Shown here piece by piece: positions 6,799 through 16,255 of a stretch of 34,060 nt of DNA (its first letter is position 1; every line of letters starts with the position of its first letter). This DNA comes from an uncultured Acholeplasmataceae bacterium (GTDB lineage: Bacteria; Bacillota_I; Bacilli_A; Acholeplasmatales; Acholeplasmataceae). The position numbers and the translations under genes are program-made. The notes beneath the pieces were generated by a model. That model had not been told where the DNA came from. It saw only the letters and a program-made list of their open reading frames with translations, and did not search any database. The DNA is taken from the NCBI GenBank assembly GCA_927441705.1, contig CAKMKH010000018.1, positions 1 to 34,060 on the forward strand, in the 5' to 3' direction.

Positions 6799-7176
6799 AT
6801 GAAATTTATACAAACTAATCAGGCACCACAAGCTGTAGGTCCATATAGTCAAGGCGTATTTATTAAAGATACTTTATATGTGTCTGGACAAATTCCGTTT
6901 GTTCCTGAAACAATGAAGTTAATCTCAGATGACGTAAAAGAACAAACTAAGCAATCATTAACAAATGTATTAGGCATTGTTGAAGCTGCTGGATTAAAAA
7001 AAGAAAACATTGTTAGATGCACAGTGTTTATGACAAATTTAGAAGATTTTAGTTATATGAATGAAGTTTATGAGCATTTCTTTGGAAACCATAAACCAGC
7101 TAGAGCAGCTGTTGAAGTTAGAAGATTACCTAAAGATGTGTTAGTAGAAATTGATGCGATTGCAATTAAAGAATAA
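6799..7176 (+). CDS. ridA: RidA family 2-iminobutanoate/2-iminopropanoate deaminase
   Basis: This 125-residue cytosolic trimeric protein hydrolyses reactive enamine/imine intermediates from pyridoxal-phosphate enzymes. The family pattern is complete: APQAVGPYSQGV near the N terminus (Tyr16-Ser17), TVFMTNLEDFSYMNEVY, and the C-terminal ARAAVEVRRLPKDVLVEIDAIA with the substrate-binding Arg102. The ATG at 6799 is chosen because AAGGAGG is 8 bases upstream and the length matches the family. The longer open frame from 6709 would overlap tetR and translate through its terminator. It converges on the EF-Ts gene with a shared terminator. Confidence 0.93.
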   Translation: MKFIQTNQAPQAVGPYSQGVFIKDTLYVSGQIPFVPETMKLISDDVKEQTKQSLTNVLGIVEAAGLKKENIVRCTVFMTNLEDFSYMNEVYEHFFGNHKPARAAVEVRRLPKDVLVEIDAIAIKE

Positions 7177-7180
7177 ATAA

Positions 7181-7220
7181 AAAAAGTCTATTATATCAGG
7201 ATTGATAAAATAGACTTTTT
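7181..7220. terminator. Bidirectional terminator between ridA and tsf
   Basis: The arms at 7181-7198 and 7203-7220 (AAAAAGTCTATT... with ...AATAGACTTTTT) have one mismatch region and give T-runs on both strands. It ends 2 bases before the tsf stop. Confidence 0.8.
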
Positions 7221-7222
7221 GT

Positions 7223-8074
7223 TTAATAGATAGGTGTAACTGTTATTTTTGAACCATCACAAGGAATATCTAATCGACAATTAAGTTTATTATCGATACC
7301 TTGTCCTAATTCAAATTTAAAGAAATCAATGATTTTTATTTGGTGCTGATCTAAAAAATCTTTAACTAAAATGGATTGATCCTTCATCCATGGTTGTGAT
7401 AATAAAGTCTTTGATTTTAACTCAGTCATAAACGCATTTTCATTAAAATTTCCATGTGTTTTTTCATACATAAATTTCTCGTAATTCATCGTATCAGTAT
7501 CAATGAATTCAAGTGATAAATATTCTGCAGACATAGCAGCAACTTGCATTGCAAGCATATTGGCTAAATCTTTTTCATCTTTATCTAAAACCACTAATGT
7601 AACAAGTTTACCTTGCATGTGCGTATAAGATCCAAAGCCTTGATGATCATCTTTTTTAACACGATAAAAGCGTCTTAACTGTGCATTTTCACTAATAATT
7701 CCACTTGTATGTGTTATTAGCTCCTCTATGCTTTGCCCGTTTATTTCTTCTTTTAAAGCAGTTTTTGCATTTGTAACTTCACTATTGATTAAGTGCATAC
7801 CAATGACATTAACTAAGTTTAGAAAATGTTTGTTTTTGGTCACAAAATCTGTTTCAGCATTGACTTCAAACAAAATTGCTTCATTATCTTTTATCTCAAT
7901 TTGACACATACCTTTTGATGCGACTCTTTGGTTACTATCTTCTTTTTTTATGCTTGATTTTAAATGATTTAAAGCCTTATCATAATCATCATTAAATTGT
8001 TCAAGTGCCCCTTTGCATTCAAGCATTCCTGCACCAGTTACTGCTCTTAATTTTTTTAATAGTTTTATATCCAT
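7223..8074 (-). CDS. tsf: Translation elongation factor Ts
   Basis: This 283-residue protein is the guanine-nucleotide exchange factor of EF-Tu. The N-terminal UBA-like domain is LLKKLRAVTGAGMLECKGAL (about 4-24). The exchange motif TDFV is at 75-78 in VNAETDFVTKN. The later LLSQPWMKDQSILVKDFL and FFKFELGQGI match the EF-Ts C-terminal core. Several usually conserved positions differ, and about 20 residues follow the normal end. rpsB, the common partner gene, is absent; separate location is known in some mycoplasmas, so this need not be a paralogue. It has its own promoter and ends at the terminator shared with ridA. Confidence 0.88.
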   Translation of the reverse strand: MDIKLLKKLRAVTGAGMLECKGALEQFNDDYDKALNHLKSSIKKEDSNQRVASKGMCQIEIKDNEAILFEVNAETDFVTKNKHFLNLVNVIGMHLINSEVTNAKTALKEEINGQSIEELITHTSGIISENAQLRRFYRVKKDDHQGFGSYTHMQGKLVTLVVLDKDEKDLANMLAMQVAAMSAEYLSLEFIDTDTMNYEKFMYEKTHGNFNENAFMTELKSKTLLSQPWMKDQSILVKDFLDQHQIKIIDFFKFELGQGIDNKLNCRLDIPCDGSKITVTPIY

Positions 8075-8097
8075 ATTAACCTCAACTTTCCTTTAGT

Positions 8098-8127
8098 ATT
8101 ATACTACATTTTAAACTTAATTGTTAA
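8098..8127 (-). promoter_or_regulatory. Promoter of tsf
   Basis: TTAACA (8122-8127), 18 bases, TATAAT (8098-8103) on the minus strand. It lies just downstream of the terminator of the preceding operon. A GAGGTT ribosome-binding site follows before the ATG at 8074. Confidence 0.65.
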
Positions 8128-8146
8128 AAAAAGCATATTATTTAAC

Positions 8147-8167
8147 AAAAAAAGGCTTGGAGCCTTT
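8147..8167 (-). terminator. Terminator of the parE-parC operon
   Basis: Stem AAAGGCT/AGCCTTT (8161-8167 with 8151-8157) with a 3-base loop, then seven T's on the minus strand. It overlaps the stop codon of the Fic-like gene. Confidence 0.75.
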
Positions 8168-9218
8168 ATTCGCTAAATATAGATAATTGTTCTACGTTCA
8201 TTTTCTTATTTCCTTTAATGATTCGTTGCCATTTAGAGCCTCTACCTTTACCTAAGGGTCTAATCTTGTTTTCATCTTTTAAACGTTTTAAAGTACGATC
8301 TATCGTTGCGTCACTTACATTTGGATGACGTTTTCTTAAATCTTCTTTTGTAAATATTTCTTGTAATTTTAGTATGCTATTTTCGATATTATCAGATTTA
8401 TTTAAATTCTTCTCAAATTCATATTCATGTGACATTATATCGACTTCTTCATATGCCTTGATCAATAAATCAACAAGTAATCTATTTAACATATCTGTTT
8501 GGGCAAATCCACTAGACCAATAATAGTTCGCAGTAATTAACCCAGAACTCCAGGTCTCTTTAATCGCTAAAAAATATTTGAAAAAACTAACATATTTAAA
8601 CACATTAAAGTATTTTAATAATATTGCATATAAAACAATCATAGAGACTTTATCATTATGAATTGTAAAGATATTCATATTCATAAAATCGACATAAAAA
8701 TTTGATATAAGTTGAGTTAATTCATGTTTATTCGATTTTAAACTTCTCTCAAATAAACTAAGTAATTTTTCCAAGTCTTCTCGCTTTGATATTTTTTTAG
8801 TTTTAAGCATGCCATCTTCTTGCTTGTCATAAGTATTAAACAAAATTGGATCATAATCTTTTGACATCAATTTTGCTAGATTATATATTTCGTTAACTAA
8901 GAGTTCAAAGTTTTCTGGACTTGATTGTAATTGATACAAAGCACCTTTAATGTTAGCTAAGCAATGTTCATCTTTAGTTCTTGGGACCATTTTCTTTTTA
9001 GCAAACAACTTAATTCTAGCCTCAGTCATGTTTAGTTCTAAGTAATTAGCAACAGAAATTAAATTCATCTCCATTGTTTTCTTTTCAAATGCTTGTTCAT
9101 CACGATTAAAAAGATCATCATAATAAAATGATTTTCCTTTAGACTCATAAAGTGATAATAATAATAACATAACTTCATTCGATATATGTATACGTTCTAT
9201 ATTTGCTAAAGCTTTCAT
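8166..9218 (-). CDS. Fic-like protein lacking the catalytic motif, with C-terminal winged helix (tentative)
   Basis: 350 residues. The C-terminal part (about 283-335: IFTKEDLRKRHPNVSDATIDRTLKRL, then GKGRGSKWQR) reads as a winged helix-turn-helix. The earlier helical part has the feel of Fic proteins: a run near 80-115 (TKDEHCLANIKGALYQL...LVNEIYNLAKLM) like the segment before the Fic motif, then a helix (190-220) where HPFxxGNGRxxR should be. That motif is absent. My best guess is a degenerate Fic protein kept as a DNA-binding regulator; the winged helix is much surer than the Fic part. It is the last gene after parE, parC and the nucleoside kinase, 12 bases from the kinase, and its stop overlaps the terminator. 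Confidence 0.5.
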   Translation of the reverse strand: MKALANIERIHISNEVMLLLLSLYESKGKSFYYDDLFNRDEQAFEKKTMEMNLISVANYLELNMTEARIKLFAKKKMVPRTKDEHCLANIKGALYQLQSSPENFELLVNEIYNLAKLMSKDYDPILFNTYDKQEDGMLKTKKISKREDLEKLLSLFERSLKSNKHELTQLISNFYVDFMNMNIFTIHNDKVSMIVLYAILLKYFNVFKYVSFFKYFLAIKETWSSGLITANYYWSSGFAQTDMLNRLLVDLLIKAYEEVDIMSHEYEFEKNLNKSDNIENSILKLQEIFTKEDLRKRHPNVSDATIDRTLKRLKDENKIRPLGKGRGSKWQRIIKGNKKMNVEQLSIFSE

Positions 9219-9230
9219 GAAATGTCCTTT

Positions 9231-10871
9231 CTAGTGGTTAAAGCTGCTGCCTCCAATAAACTCTCTTAATAGTGAATTACATGGCACAAGCTCATCATCG
9301 ATATCTCTAAAATATTTTAAAAACTTCAATATTCTATTTGCAGTAATATAATGTCTATTATCTTTAGGTATTGCTCTTAGTTGAGCCACCGCATGTTTTT
9401 TTAGAACTGCTAATTCATAAGTTAATTCAGAATTAAAGACATAATTTGCTTCTCTTTGGTTTGGATATATCCATCTAAATTCACCACGTCTTACACTAGA
9501 CCACATATCCATCGTGTCAATTGCTGAAGAGTTTCGGTATTTTTGATCTCTAACAATACGTCTTAATAATCTGATTTCAGTAATTGAAATCGGATTATGA
9601 TCATCAATGTGCAATTGCGTTTGTGGAGCAATATATATGTTAAACTTTTGATGTTTAGGTATAGATTTCGTTAGTTTTTCATTTAATGCATGTATACCTT
9701 CTATAATAATTGGTGAATCTTGTGATATTCTTATAGTTTTACCAACTTGACGTTTACCAACTTGGAAATTAAAATGTGGTAGTGTCACTTCTTCACCTTG
9801 GATTAAACGTAGCATATCACTGTTAAATAAATCTACATCAAGTGCTGCAACATGTTCTAAATCCGGGGAACCATCGTCATTTTTTGGTGCATAATCTTTT
9901 CCAAAATAATAATCATCAATACTAATCATGACAGGTCTTATCCCTCTTGTCATTAGTTCAATACGTAAACGATTTGAAAAGGTAGTTTTACCAGATGAAG
10001 ATGGTCCGGCAATACCTATGAGGCGAATTGAATCAATGTTATTTTCAATAAGATTACCTAATTCATTGAGTTGATGTGCATGTTTAGTTTCACACATATT
10101 CACAAAATCAACACTAGATGCATAATCTTTCGCAAATTCGTTCATTTTTGGAATGGTATTTCCAGAAATGATTTTCCCCCATTTTCTGGCATCTTTTAAA
10201 GCTTTACCAAATGTAGGTTCATCATGAAATCTTGGGACTTCTCCATTCATTTCTGCTCTTGGATATTGCATCAAAAACCCTGGATGATACAAAATAAAAT
10301 TATAAGTTGTAATATATCCTGTTGAAGGTAACATATAACCAAACATATAGTTGATATAGTCATTACATTCGTATAAGTTTACATAATCTTCTTCACGATA
10401 TTTTAAGATTTCTACTTTATCATACATACCAAGTTCACGATAAAGTTTCATCGCTTCTCCTATAGAAATCCGTTTTCTTTCTATTAAATAATCAGCTTCA
10501 ATAATCCGTTTAACTTCAGCTTCAATATCGTTTAATACATGCTGATTTAGCGTTCCATCAAAATCGTCAAAAACAGCTAAAATAGATCTTGATATACTGT
10601 AATTAAAACGAATCTTCGCATCCTTATATAAGTTTTTGACTGCCATCGCAACTATATATCTTAGAGTGGATTCGTAAATTCTAATCGCATCAGCATGCGT
10701 ATAAGTCAAGAATTCGACATCAGCGCTTTGTGTTGGTATATAACTTAATTCTCTTAATCTTTTATCAACGGTTGCTGCTAATGCATCTTTAATACCTAAT
10801 TCTTGCGCAACACTTTTTAAATCAATTGGGCTATCATAGGTATATTCTTTTTCTAAGATCTTAAATTTCAT
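9231..10871 (-). CDS. Nucleoside (uridine-type) kinase with N-terminal TGS domain
   Basis: 546 residues with a known multi-domain layout. A TGS-like beta-grasp domain covers about 1-60. A second region related to the editing part of threonyl-tRNA synthetase covers about 60-250. A uridine kinase-like P-loop domain follows, with Walker A GPSSSGKTT at 289-297, SIDDYYFGKDY at 317-327 and the substrate-lid segment DLEHVAALDVDLFN. Such fusions are annotated as nucleoside kinase or uridine kinase in Firmicutes. The reaction is presumably NTP-dependent phosphorylation of a nucleoside; the role of the tRNA-synthetase-like part is unknown. It sits 12 bases from parC and 12 from the Fic-like gene, so all are one transcript. 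Confidence 0.85.
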   Translation of the reverse strand: MKFKILEKEYTYDSPIDLKSVAQELGIKDALAATVDKRLRELSYIPTQSADVEFLTYTHADAIRIYESTLRYIVAMAVKNLYKDAKIRFNYSISRSILAVFDDFDGTLNQHVLNDIEAEVKRIIEADYLIERKRISIGEAMKLYRELGMYDKVEILKYREEDYVNLYECNDYINYMFGYMLPSTGYITTYNFILYHPGFLMQYPRAEMNGEVPRFHDEPTFGKALKDARKWGKIISGNTIPKMNEFAKDYASSVDFVNMCETKHAHQLNELGNLIENNIDSIRLIGIAGPSSSGKTTFSNRLRIELMTRGIRPVMISIDDYYFGKDYAPKNDDGSPDLEHVAALDVDLFNSDMLRLIQGEEVTLPHFNFQVGKRQVGKTIRISQDSPIIIEGIHALNEKLTKSIPKHQKFNIYIAPQTQLHIDDHNPISITEIRLLRRIVRDQKYRNSSAIDTMDMWSSVRRGEFRWIYPNQREANYVFNSELTYELAVLKKHAVAQLRAIPKDNRHYITANRILKFLKYFRDIDDELVPCNSLLREFIGGSSFNH

Positions 10872-10883
10872 ATTTTTCTCCTC

Positions 10884-13478
10884 TTATTCATCCTCATCAT
10901 CAAATAAATCAAATCTGTTCAAATGAATTTTCTTATGATCTTTTGTAATAATTTCTTCTTCTTTTACAATATCTTCAACATCAATTTTTGGATCAATCTT
11001 TTTCTCAATCTTCTTTATTGGTTTAGATATCTCAATATCTTCAGCTGCATCTGTAATTTTAATCATATATGCAACACCTAATTTTTTCTCATCAAAAACA
11101 TTTTTACCAAATTTATTACCAGAGTATTTTAATTCAGAAACTACCGTATGAAAAGCATCTTTTTCTGTAACAATTAAGACGTCAACATCTTCTTTTTGTT
11201 GTCCTCTGGTTAGTCTATCTGCATATACTAAATCATGTGGATTTGTTTTTAAGTGTTCTACGACAAGAATACCTCTTCTATTTCTATTATAGATCGGTAG
11301 TTCTTCAACAACATCTTTTATGATATTGCCCCTTATACTTAACATAATAAATTCATCACGATCACGTACATATAAAGCTCTAACAAGTTGATCATCATCA
11401 CCAATATTCATACCTTTTACTCCTCCTGCTTGGAGTCCATATAAAGGAAGATCATCAGTTAAATATCTTAAGACATAACCTCGTTTAGAAATTGAGATAA
11501 TGTTTTCTTTTTGTCCATAATGAATAGATGCTAATTCATCACCATCATTTAACTTCATACACTTCATAGATTTATAATATCTAGTTGCTTCAAAATCAGC
11601 TAATTTAGCTTGCTTCATCATCCCTTGTTTAGTTGCTAATAAGACTAAATCATTATCTTTAAAACTTGAGACACATAAAACATCAATAATGAATTCATCT
11701 TGTTCGATTGGAGTAATATTATTAATATAAACCCCTAAGTCTTTCCATTTTTGATCATCAATTTTATATACTGGTAAGAATATATAATTACCTAAGTTAG
11801 TAAAGATTAATAAAGTATCTAAAGTATTGACTTCGCGTTCTAAAATTAACGCATCATCTTGCTTAAGACCAGCTGCTTGTGTCGCTTGGTAACTTCTTAA
11901 AGAAGCACGTTTAACATAACCTTCTTTAGTGACACCAACCATCACTCTTTCTTCTGAAATTAAGTCTTTCTCATCAATTTTAATGCTTTCAATTTCTTCT
12001 TCTATTTGTGATCTTCTGTCATCGCCTAAAATCTTGGAAACATCTATTAATTCACGTTTAATGACTCTTCTTAAGGCATTTTCCGAAGATAAAATATGTT
12101 CTAATTCTTTGATTTTGTCATCTAATGCATGATCTTCATTTTCTAATGCTAAAATATCAGTATTAGATAATCTATATAATTGTAATGTGACAATTGCTTC
12201 GGCTTGGAGATCAGAAAAACCAAAATGAGCCATTATATTTTCTTTGGCATTTTGTTTGTTTTGTGAATCTCTAATGACTTTTATGACTTGATCAACGATA
12301 CTAACCATCTTGATCAAACCTTGAACAATATGTTGTCTTTTTTGAGCTTTTTCTAATTCATAATTTGAGCGATTCGTAATAACATCTTTTTGATGGTCAA
12401 CATAAGCTTTTAAAATTGGAATAATCCCAACTAATACAGGTCTATGATTTAAAATTGCTACCATATTATAGTTATAAGCAACTTGTAAATCAGTTGATTT
12501 ATACAACAGATTTAACATTAATTGTGCATCAGCACCTTTTTTTAAATCGATTGCGACTCTTAAGCCTTGTTGATCTGATTCGTCTCTTATCTCTAAAATA
12601 TCATCAATTTTTTTATCTATACGCATAACATCAATTGCTTTAACTAAATCAGCCTTATTCACTTCATAAGGAATTTCAGTAATGACAATACGATCTTGCG
12701 ATTTAGAAATCTCTTCGATTTCTGTTTTTGCTCTAATAATAACTTTACCAGCACCTGTTTCAAGTGCTTGCATAATACCATCGATACCTTGAACTATCCC
12801 ACCTGTTGGAAAATCAGGACCTTTAATATATTGAGTTAACTCTTTAAAGGTGATTTGATCATTGTCAAGATAAGCAAGCGTTGCATCAACAACTTCTCTT
12901 AAATTGTGAGGTGGTATTTTTGTAGCATATCCAGCAGAAATACCTGTCGATCCATTGACTAATAAATTAGGAAATTTTGCAGGTAAAACAGTAGGTTCTA
13001 ACTCTTCATCATCAAAGTTAGGTACAAATGGTACGGTTCTTTTATCGATATCTTGTAATAAAGCTTCAGCAGCAAGAGATAATCTAGCTTCTGTGTAACG
13101 CATTGCCGCAGCACTATCACCATCAATTGAACCATTATTACCATGCATATCTATTAAAATTGATCGCATCTTGAAATCTTGAGACAATCTAACCATTGCT
13201 TCATAAATACTTGAATCACCATGAGGGTGATATTTACCCATCACTTCACCAGCGATTCTAGCTGATTTCTTATGTTGTTTATTATGAAACATACCTAATT
13301 GTTGCATTGCATATAAAATACGTCTTTGAACTGGCTTTAAGCCGTCTCTAGCATCAGGTAGAGCACGCTCTTGAATAATATATTTAGAATATCTTGCGAA
13401 TCTATCACTAAATATTTCTTCAATGGTAGATTCAACGATGTTTTCAACGAAATCGTTGACTTTCTTGATGACTGACAT
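10884..13478 (-). CDS. parC: DNA topoisomerase IV subunit A
   Basis: 864 residues, ATP-dependent decatenase with ParE. The catalytic tyrosine is Tyr128 in AAMRYTEARLS. The quinolone-determining region HPHGDSSIYEAM has Ser89 and Glu93, the usual drug-sensitive residues. A coiled-coil/tower region follows, then a beta-pinwheel C-terminal domain from about 500 (VGVTKEGYVKRASLRSYQ; QAGGVKGMNIGDDDQ). The GyrA box QRRGGKG is not present, which with the neighbouring parE separates it from GyrA. The final 50 residues are an acidic/lysine-rich tail. The start overlaps the parE stop as TAATG, so translation is coupled. Confidence 0.95.
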   Translation of the reverse strand: MSVIKKVNDFVENIVESTIEEIFSDRFARYSKYIIQERALPDARDGLKPVQRRILYAMQQLGMFHNKQHKKSARIAGEVMGKYHPHGDSSIYEAMVRLSQDFKMRSILIDMHGNNGSIDGDSAAAMRYTEARLSLAAEALLQDIDKRTVPFVPNFDDEELEPTVLPAKFPNLLVNGSTGISAGYATKIPPHNLREVVDATLAYLDNDQITFKELTQYIKGPDFPTGGIVQGIDGIMQALETGAGKVIIRAKTEIEEISKSQDRIVITEIPYEVNKADLVKAIDVMRIDKKIDDILEIRDESDQQGLRVAIDLKKGADAQLMLNLLYKSTDLQVAYNYNMVAILNHRPVLVGIIPILKAYVDHQKDVITNRSNYELEKAQKRQHIVQGLIKMVSIVDQVIKVIRDSQNKQNAKENIMAHFGFSDLQAEAIVTLQLYRLSNTDILALENEDHALDDKIKELEHILSSENALRRVIKRELIDVSKILGDDRRSQIEEEIESIKIDEKDLISEERVMVGVTKEGYVKRASLRSYQATQAAGLKQDDALILEREVNTLDTLLIFTNLGNYIFLPVYKIDDQKWKDLGVYINNITPIEQDEFIIDVLCVSSFKDNDLVLLATKQGMMKQAKLADFEATRYYKSMKCMKLNDGDELASIHYGQKENIISISKRGYVLRYLTDDLPLYGLQAGGVKGMNIGDDDQLVRALYVRDRDEFIMLSIRGNIIKDVVEELPIYNRNRRGILVVEHLKTNPHDLVYADRLTRGQQKEDVDVLIVTEKDAFHTVVSELKYSGNKFGKNVFDEKKLGVAYMIKITDAAEDIEISKPIKKIEKKIDPKIDVEDIVKEEEIITKDHKKIHLNRFDLFDDEDE

Positions 13479-15439
13479 TATTCCACCCCTAACTCTAGAT
13501 CAAAATCATCACTAATTTCGAAATCTACGTTTTCTTCAATCCATTCTCTACGCGGTCCTACTTGGTCGCCCATAAGAATAGAGACACGTTTATCAGATGC
13601 GCTTAAATCATCTATTTTAACTTGTATTAATGATCTAAATTCAGGATTCATTGTTGTATCCCATAGTTGAGGTGCGTTCATCTCACCCAACCCTTTATAG
13701 CGTTGAATACTAACTTGTTGTCCATTAATAAGTTTTTTTAACTCTTCATCTGACCATGCATAATGAGATTCTTCTTTTTTACCTTTTTTAATACTGACCT
13801 TATATAAAGGAGGTTGAGCAATAAATAATCTTCCTTCCTCAATAAGAGGCCTCATATATCTAAAAAAGAATGTTAATAAGAGCACTTGAATATGCGCACC
13901 ATCTGTATCCGCATCGGTCATGATAATGACTTTATTATAGTTACATTTTTTTATATCAAAATCAGGTCCAAAATCAGCACCTATAGTATAAATCATAGTA
14001 GCTATTTCTTCGTTTTTTAATATTGCATCTAAGCTTGCTTTTTCAGTATTAATAACTTTACCACGTAGTGGAAGTATAGCTTGAAAGCGTCTGTTTCTGC
14101 CTTGTTTTGCAGATCCACCGGCAGAATCTCCTTCGACTAGAAAAAGTTCGTTAATCGATTTATCTTTTGATTGTGCAGGTGCAAGTTTCCCAGATAATGT
14201 GATTTCTTTTTTATTTTTAGTCTTACCATTTCTAGCTTCTTCTCTAGCTTTTCTAGCAGCATCCCTAGCTTTTTGTGCACTAACTGCACGATTAATAATT
14301 TCACTAGCTATTTTTTTATTTTCTTCTAGATATGTTGTTATGTTCTCATAAACGACATTATCAGTTGCATTTCTTGCTTCTGGTGTCCCTAGTTTTCCTT
14401 TTGTTTGACCTTCAAATTCTAAGACATCTTCAGGAATTCTAAGTGAAATAATTGCTGTGAGTCCTTCTCTTATATCAGAACCATCTAAATTAGGATCTTT
14501 ATCTTTTATTAAACTATACTTTCTTGCATAATCATTCAATGATCTTGTTAAAGCAGATTTAAATCCAGTTTCATGTGTTCCACCATCTTTAGTTCTAACA
14601 TTATTAACGAAGGATAGAATGGATTCAATATATCCATGTGTAAATTGAAATGCTACATCAACTTCAATAGATTTAGTTTTTTTATGTTCTAATTTATAAG
14701 CTTGTTCTATGACATAGGTATCATTAATCACTTTTTTATCTTTATTCAAAAATTCAACATATGCTTTAATACCTTCAGAATATTGAAAAGATTCTTTTTG
14801 ATTATTTCTTTGATCAATTAAGTTAATCTTTAAGCCCTTGATTAAAAAAGCCTGTTCTCTTAATCTTTCTTTTATTAAATCATATGAAAAAAGTGTTGTC
14901 GAAAATATCTTTGGATCTGGTTTAAAATAGACTGTTGTTCCAGTCTTTTTAGTATCACCAATGCGTTCTAATTTTGAGATATGTTTGCCACCATCAGTAA
15001 ACTTTTGAAACCAAATACCTTTGTCTCTATATACAGTAACTTCTAAGAACTGTGATAAAGCATTAACAACTGATGATCCAACACCATGTAGACCACCAGA
15101 AACTTTGTAACCACTATCTTCAGAAAATTTACCACCAGCATGTAAAACAGTAAAAATGATTTCTGTTGTAGGACGTCCAGAAGTGTGCATTTTATAAGGC
15201 ATACCTCGTCCATTATCAGAAACCTCAATACTATTATCTGCTTTAATTATACAAGTAATTTCACTACCATAACCTGATAGGGCTTCGTCTATAGAATTAT
15301 CGACTATTTCCCATACCAAATGATGGAGTCCTCTTTGATCAGTTGATCCAATATACATCCCAGGACGCTTTCTTACAGCTTCAAGTCCTTCGAGTATTTG
15401 AATCGACTTTTCATCATATTGTTTTATCATTTTGCTCAC
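13478..15439 (-). CDS. parE: DNA topoisomerase IV subunit B
   Basis: 653 residues. GHKL ATPase domain: EIVDNSIDEAL (Mg/ATP Asn and catalytic Glu), DNGRGMP and GGLHGVGSSVVNALS. The TOPRIM domain has LVEGDSAGGSAKQGRNR and DADTDGAHI. The C terminus has QRYKGLGEMN. The ORF begins with GTG at 15439, with GGTGA 4 bases upstream; an in-frame ATG three codons later (15430) is an alternative start. It is divergent from plsY, an arrangement (plsY next to parE-parC) that is common in Firmicutes. It heads a transcript of four genes to the terminator at 8147-8167. Confidence 0.95.
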   Translation of the reverse strand: MSKMIKQYDEKSIQILEGLEAVRKRPGMYIGSTDQRGLHHLVWEIVDNSIDEALSGYGSEITCIIKADNSIEVSDNGRGMPYKMHTSGRPTTEIIFTVLHAGGKFSEDSGYKVSGGLHGVGSSVVNALSQFLEVTVYRDKGIWFQKFTDGGKHISKLERIGDTKKTGTTVYFKPDPKIFSTTLFSYDLIKERLREQAFLIKGLKINLIDQRNNQKESFQYSEGIKAYVEFLNKDKKVINDTYVIEQAYKLEHKKTKSIEVDVAFQFTHGYIESILSFVNNVRTKDGGTHETGFKSALTRSLNDYARKYSLIKDKDPNLDGSDIREGLTAIISLRIPEDVLEFEGQTKGKLGTPEARNATDNVVYENITTYLEENKKIASEIINRAVSAQKARDAARKAREEARNGKTKNKKEITLSGKLAPAQSKDKSINELFLVEGDSAGGSAKQGRNRRFQAILPLRGKVINTEKASLDAILKNEEIATMIYTIGADFGPDFDIKKCNYNKVIIMTDADTDGAHIQVLLLTFFFRYMRPLIEEGRLFIAQPPLYKVSIKKGKKEESHYAWSDEELKKLINGQQVSIQRYKGLGEMNAPQLWDTTMNPEFRSLIQVKIDDLSASDKRVSILMGDQVGPRREWIEENVDFEISDDFDLELGVE

Positions 15440-15467
15440 ATCATCACCATCTTAATTTTATGATAAT

Positions 15468-15496
15468 ATTATACCAAATAATATGGTCATATACAA
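15468..15496 (-). promoter_or_regulatory. Promoter of the parE operon
   Basis: TTGTAT (15491-15496), 17 bases, TATAAT (15468-15473) on the minus strand. Confidence 0.6.
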
Positions 15497-15543
15497 TGAT
15501 TGATTATGTTTTATTCTTTTCAAATGTCGATTAAAAAAAATTG

Positions 15544-15552
15544 TGTTATAAT
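15544..15552 (+). promoter_or_regulatory. Extended -10 promoter of plsY
   Basis: TGTTATAAT (TGn-TATAAT). No good -35 is present. The start falls near 15559, a short distance before the GAGGTGA ribosome-binding site. Confidence 0.5.
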
Positions 15553-15575
15553 TGTTAAGTAACGAGGTGAAAATT

Positions 15576-16220
15576 ATGACATACGTATATATTGGCTTAC
15601 TCATGATATTATCATATTTTTTAGGAAGCATTCCTAGTGGTCTAATTATTGGAAAAGTATTTAAAAACGTTGATATAAGAGAACATGGATCTAAAAATAC
15701 AGGCGCAACCAACGCAATTAGAGTTTTAGGGTTTAAATATGGTATATTTGCCTTTATATTTGATGTTCTAAAAGGGGCATTTGTGATTGCTCTTGTTTTC
15801 TTCTTTTTAGATCAATCCTTATACATAGTTAGTGACTATCAAATTAATATTTCAAGTATTTATGGTATGGCTGCAGTTATTGGTCATGTATTTCCCGTTT
15901 ATATCAATTTTAAGGGTGGAAAAGCAGTTGCAACTTCGGCTGGAATGATCTTAGCAATTGAACCTTGGGTTGCACTTGGTGTTCTTACTATATTTCTGAT
16001 CATGTTTTTTTCAACTAGATACGTTTCTCTATCATCAACAATTGCAGCAAGTGGTGTTGTATTATATTTCTTAATCAGAATATTATTTGAGCATCCTTTA
16101 TATAATTTACCAACAAGAATTATGGATTTTGTAGTAGTTTGTGTGCTTGCAACAATTATTTTTATGAGACATAAAGCAAATTATAGAAGACTAAAAGAAG
16201 GTACTGAAAATAAAATGTAA
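15576..16220 (+). CDS. plsY: Acyl-phosphate:glycerol-3-phosphate acyltransferase
   Basis: 214-residue membrane enzyme that makes lysophosphatidic acid from acyl-phosphate (supplied by PlsX) and glycerol-3-phosphate. It has about five transmembrane helices. The three conserved cytoplasmic motifs are visible: GSIPSG at 17-22, GSKNTGATNA at 38-47 and NFKGGKAVATS at 111-121. The ATG at 15576 is chosen because GAGGTGA stands 5 bases upstream; the frame could open at a TTG 8 codons earlier, but that lies inside the -10. It is divergent from parE. Confidence 0.95.
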   Translation: MTYVYIGLLMILSYFLGSIPSGLIIGKVFKNVDIREHGSKNTGATNAIRVLGFKYGIFAFIFDVLKGAFVIALVFFFLDQSLYIVSDYQINISSIYGMAAVIGHVFPVYINFKGGKAVATSAGMILAIEPWVALGVLTIFLIMFFSTRYVSLSSTIAASGVVLYFLIRILFEHPLYNLPTRIMDFVVVCVLATIIFMRHKANYRRLKEGTENKM

Positions 16221-16247
16221 ACTATTTGATTTCAAATAGTTTTTTTT
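16219..16247 (+). terminator. Terminator of plsY
   Basis: AAACTATTTG/CAAATAGTTT with a 4-base loop followed by T's. It starts on the stop codon. Confidence 0.8.
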
Positions 16248-16255
16248 ATGCAAAT

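Noticed and set aside
15043-15228. Small ORF within parE
   Set aside because: Alternate frame of parE, no start signal.
10884-15439. Reading the topoisomerase pair as gyrA/gyrB
   Set aside because: No GyrA box in the C-terminal domain, the B-A overlap as parE-parC and the plsY neighbour all fit topoisomerase IV.
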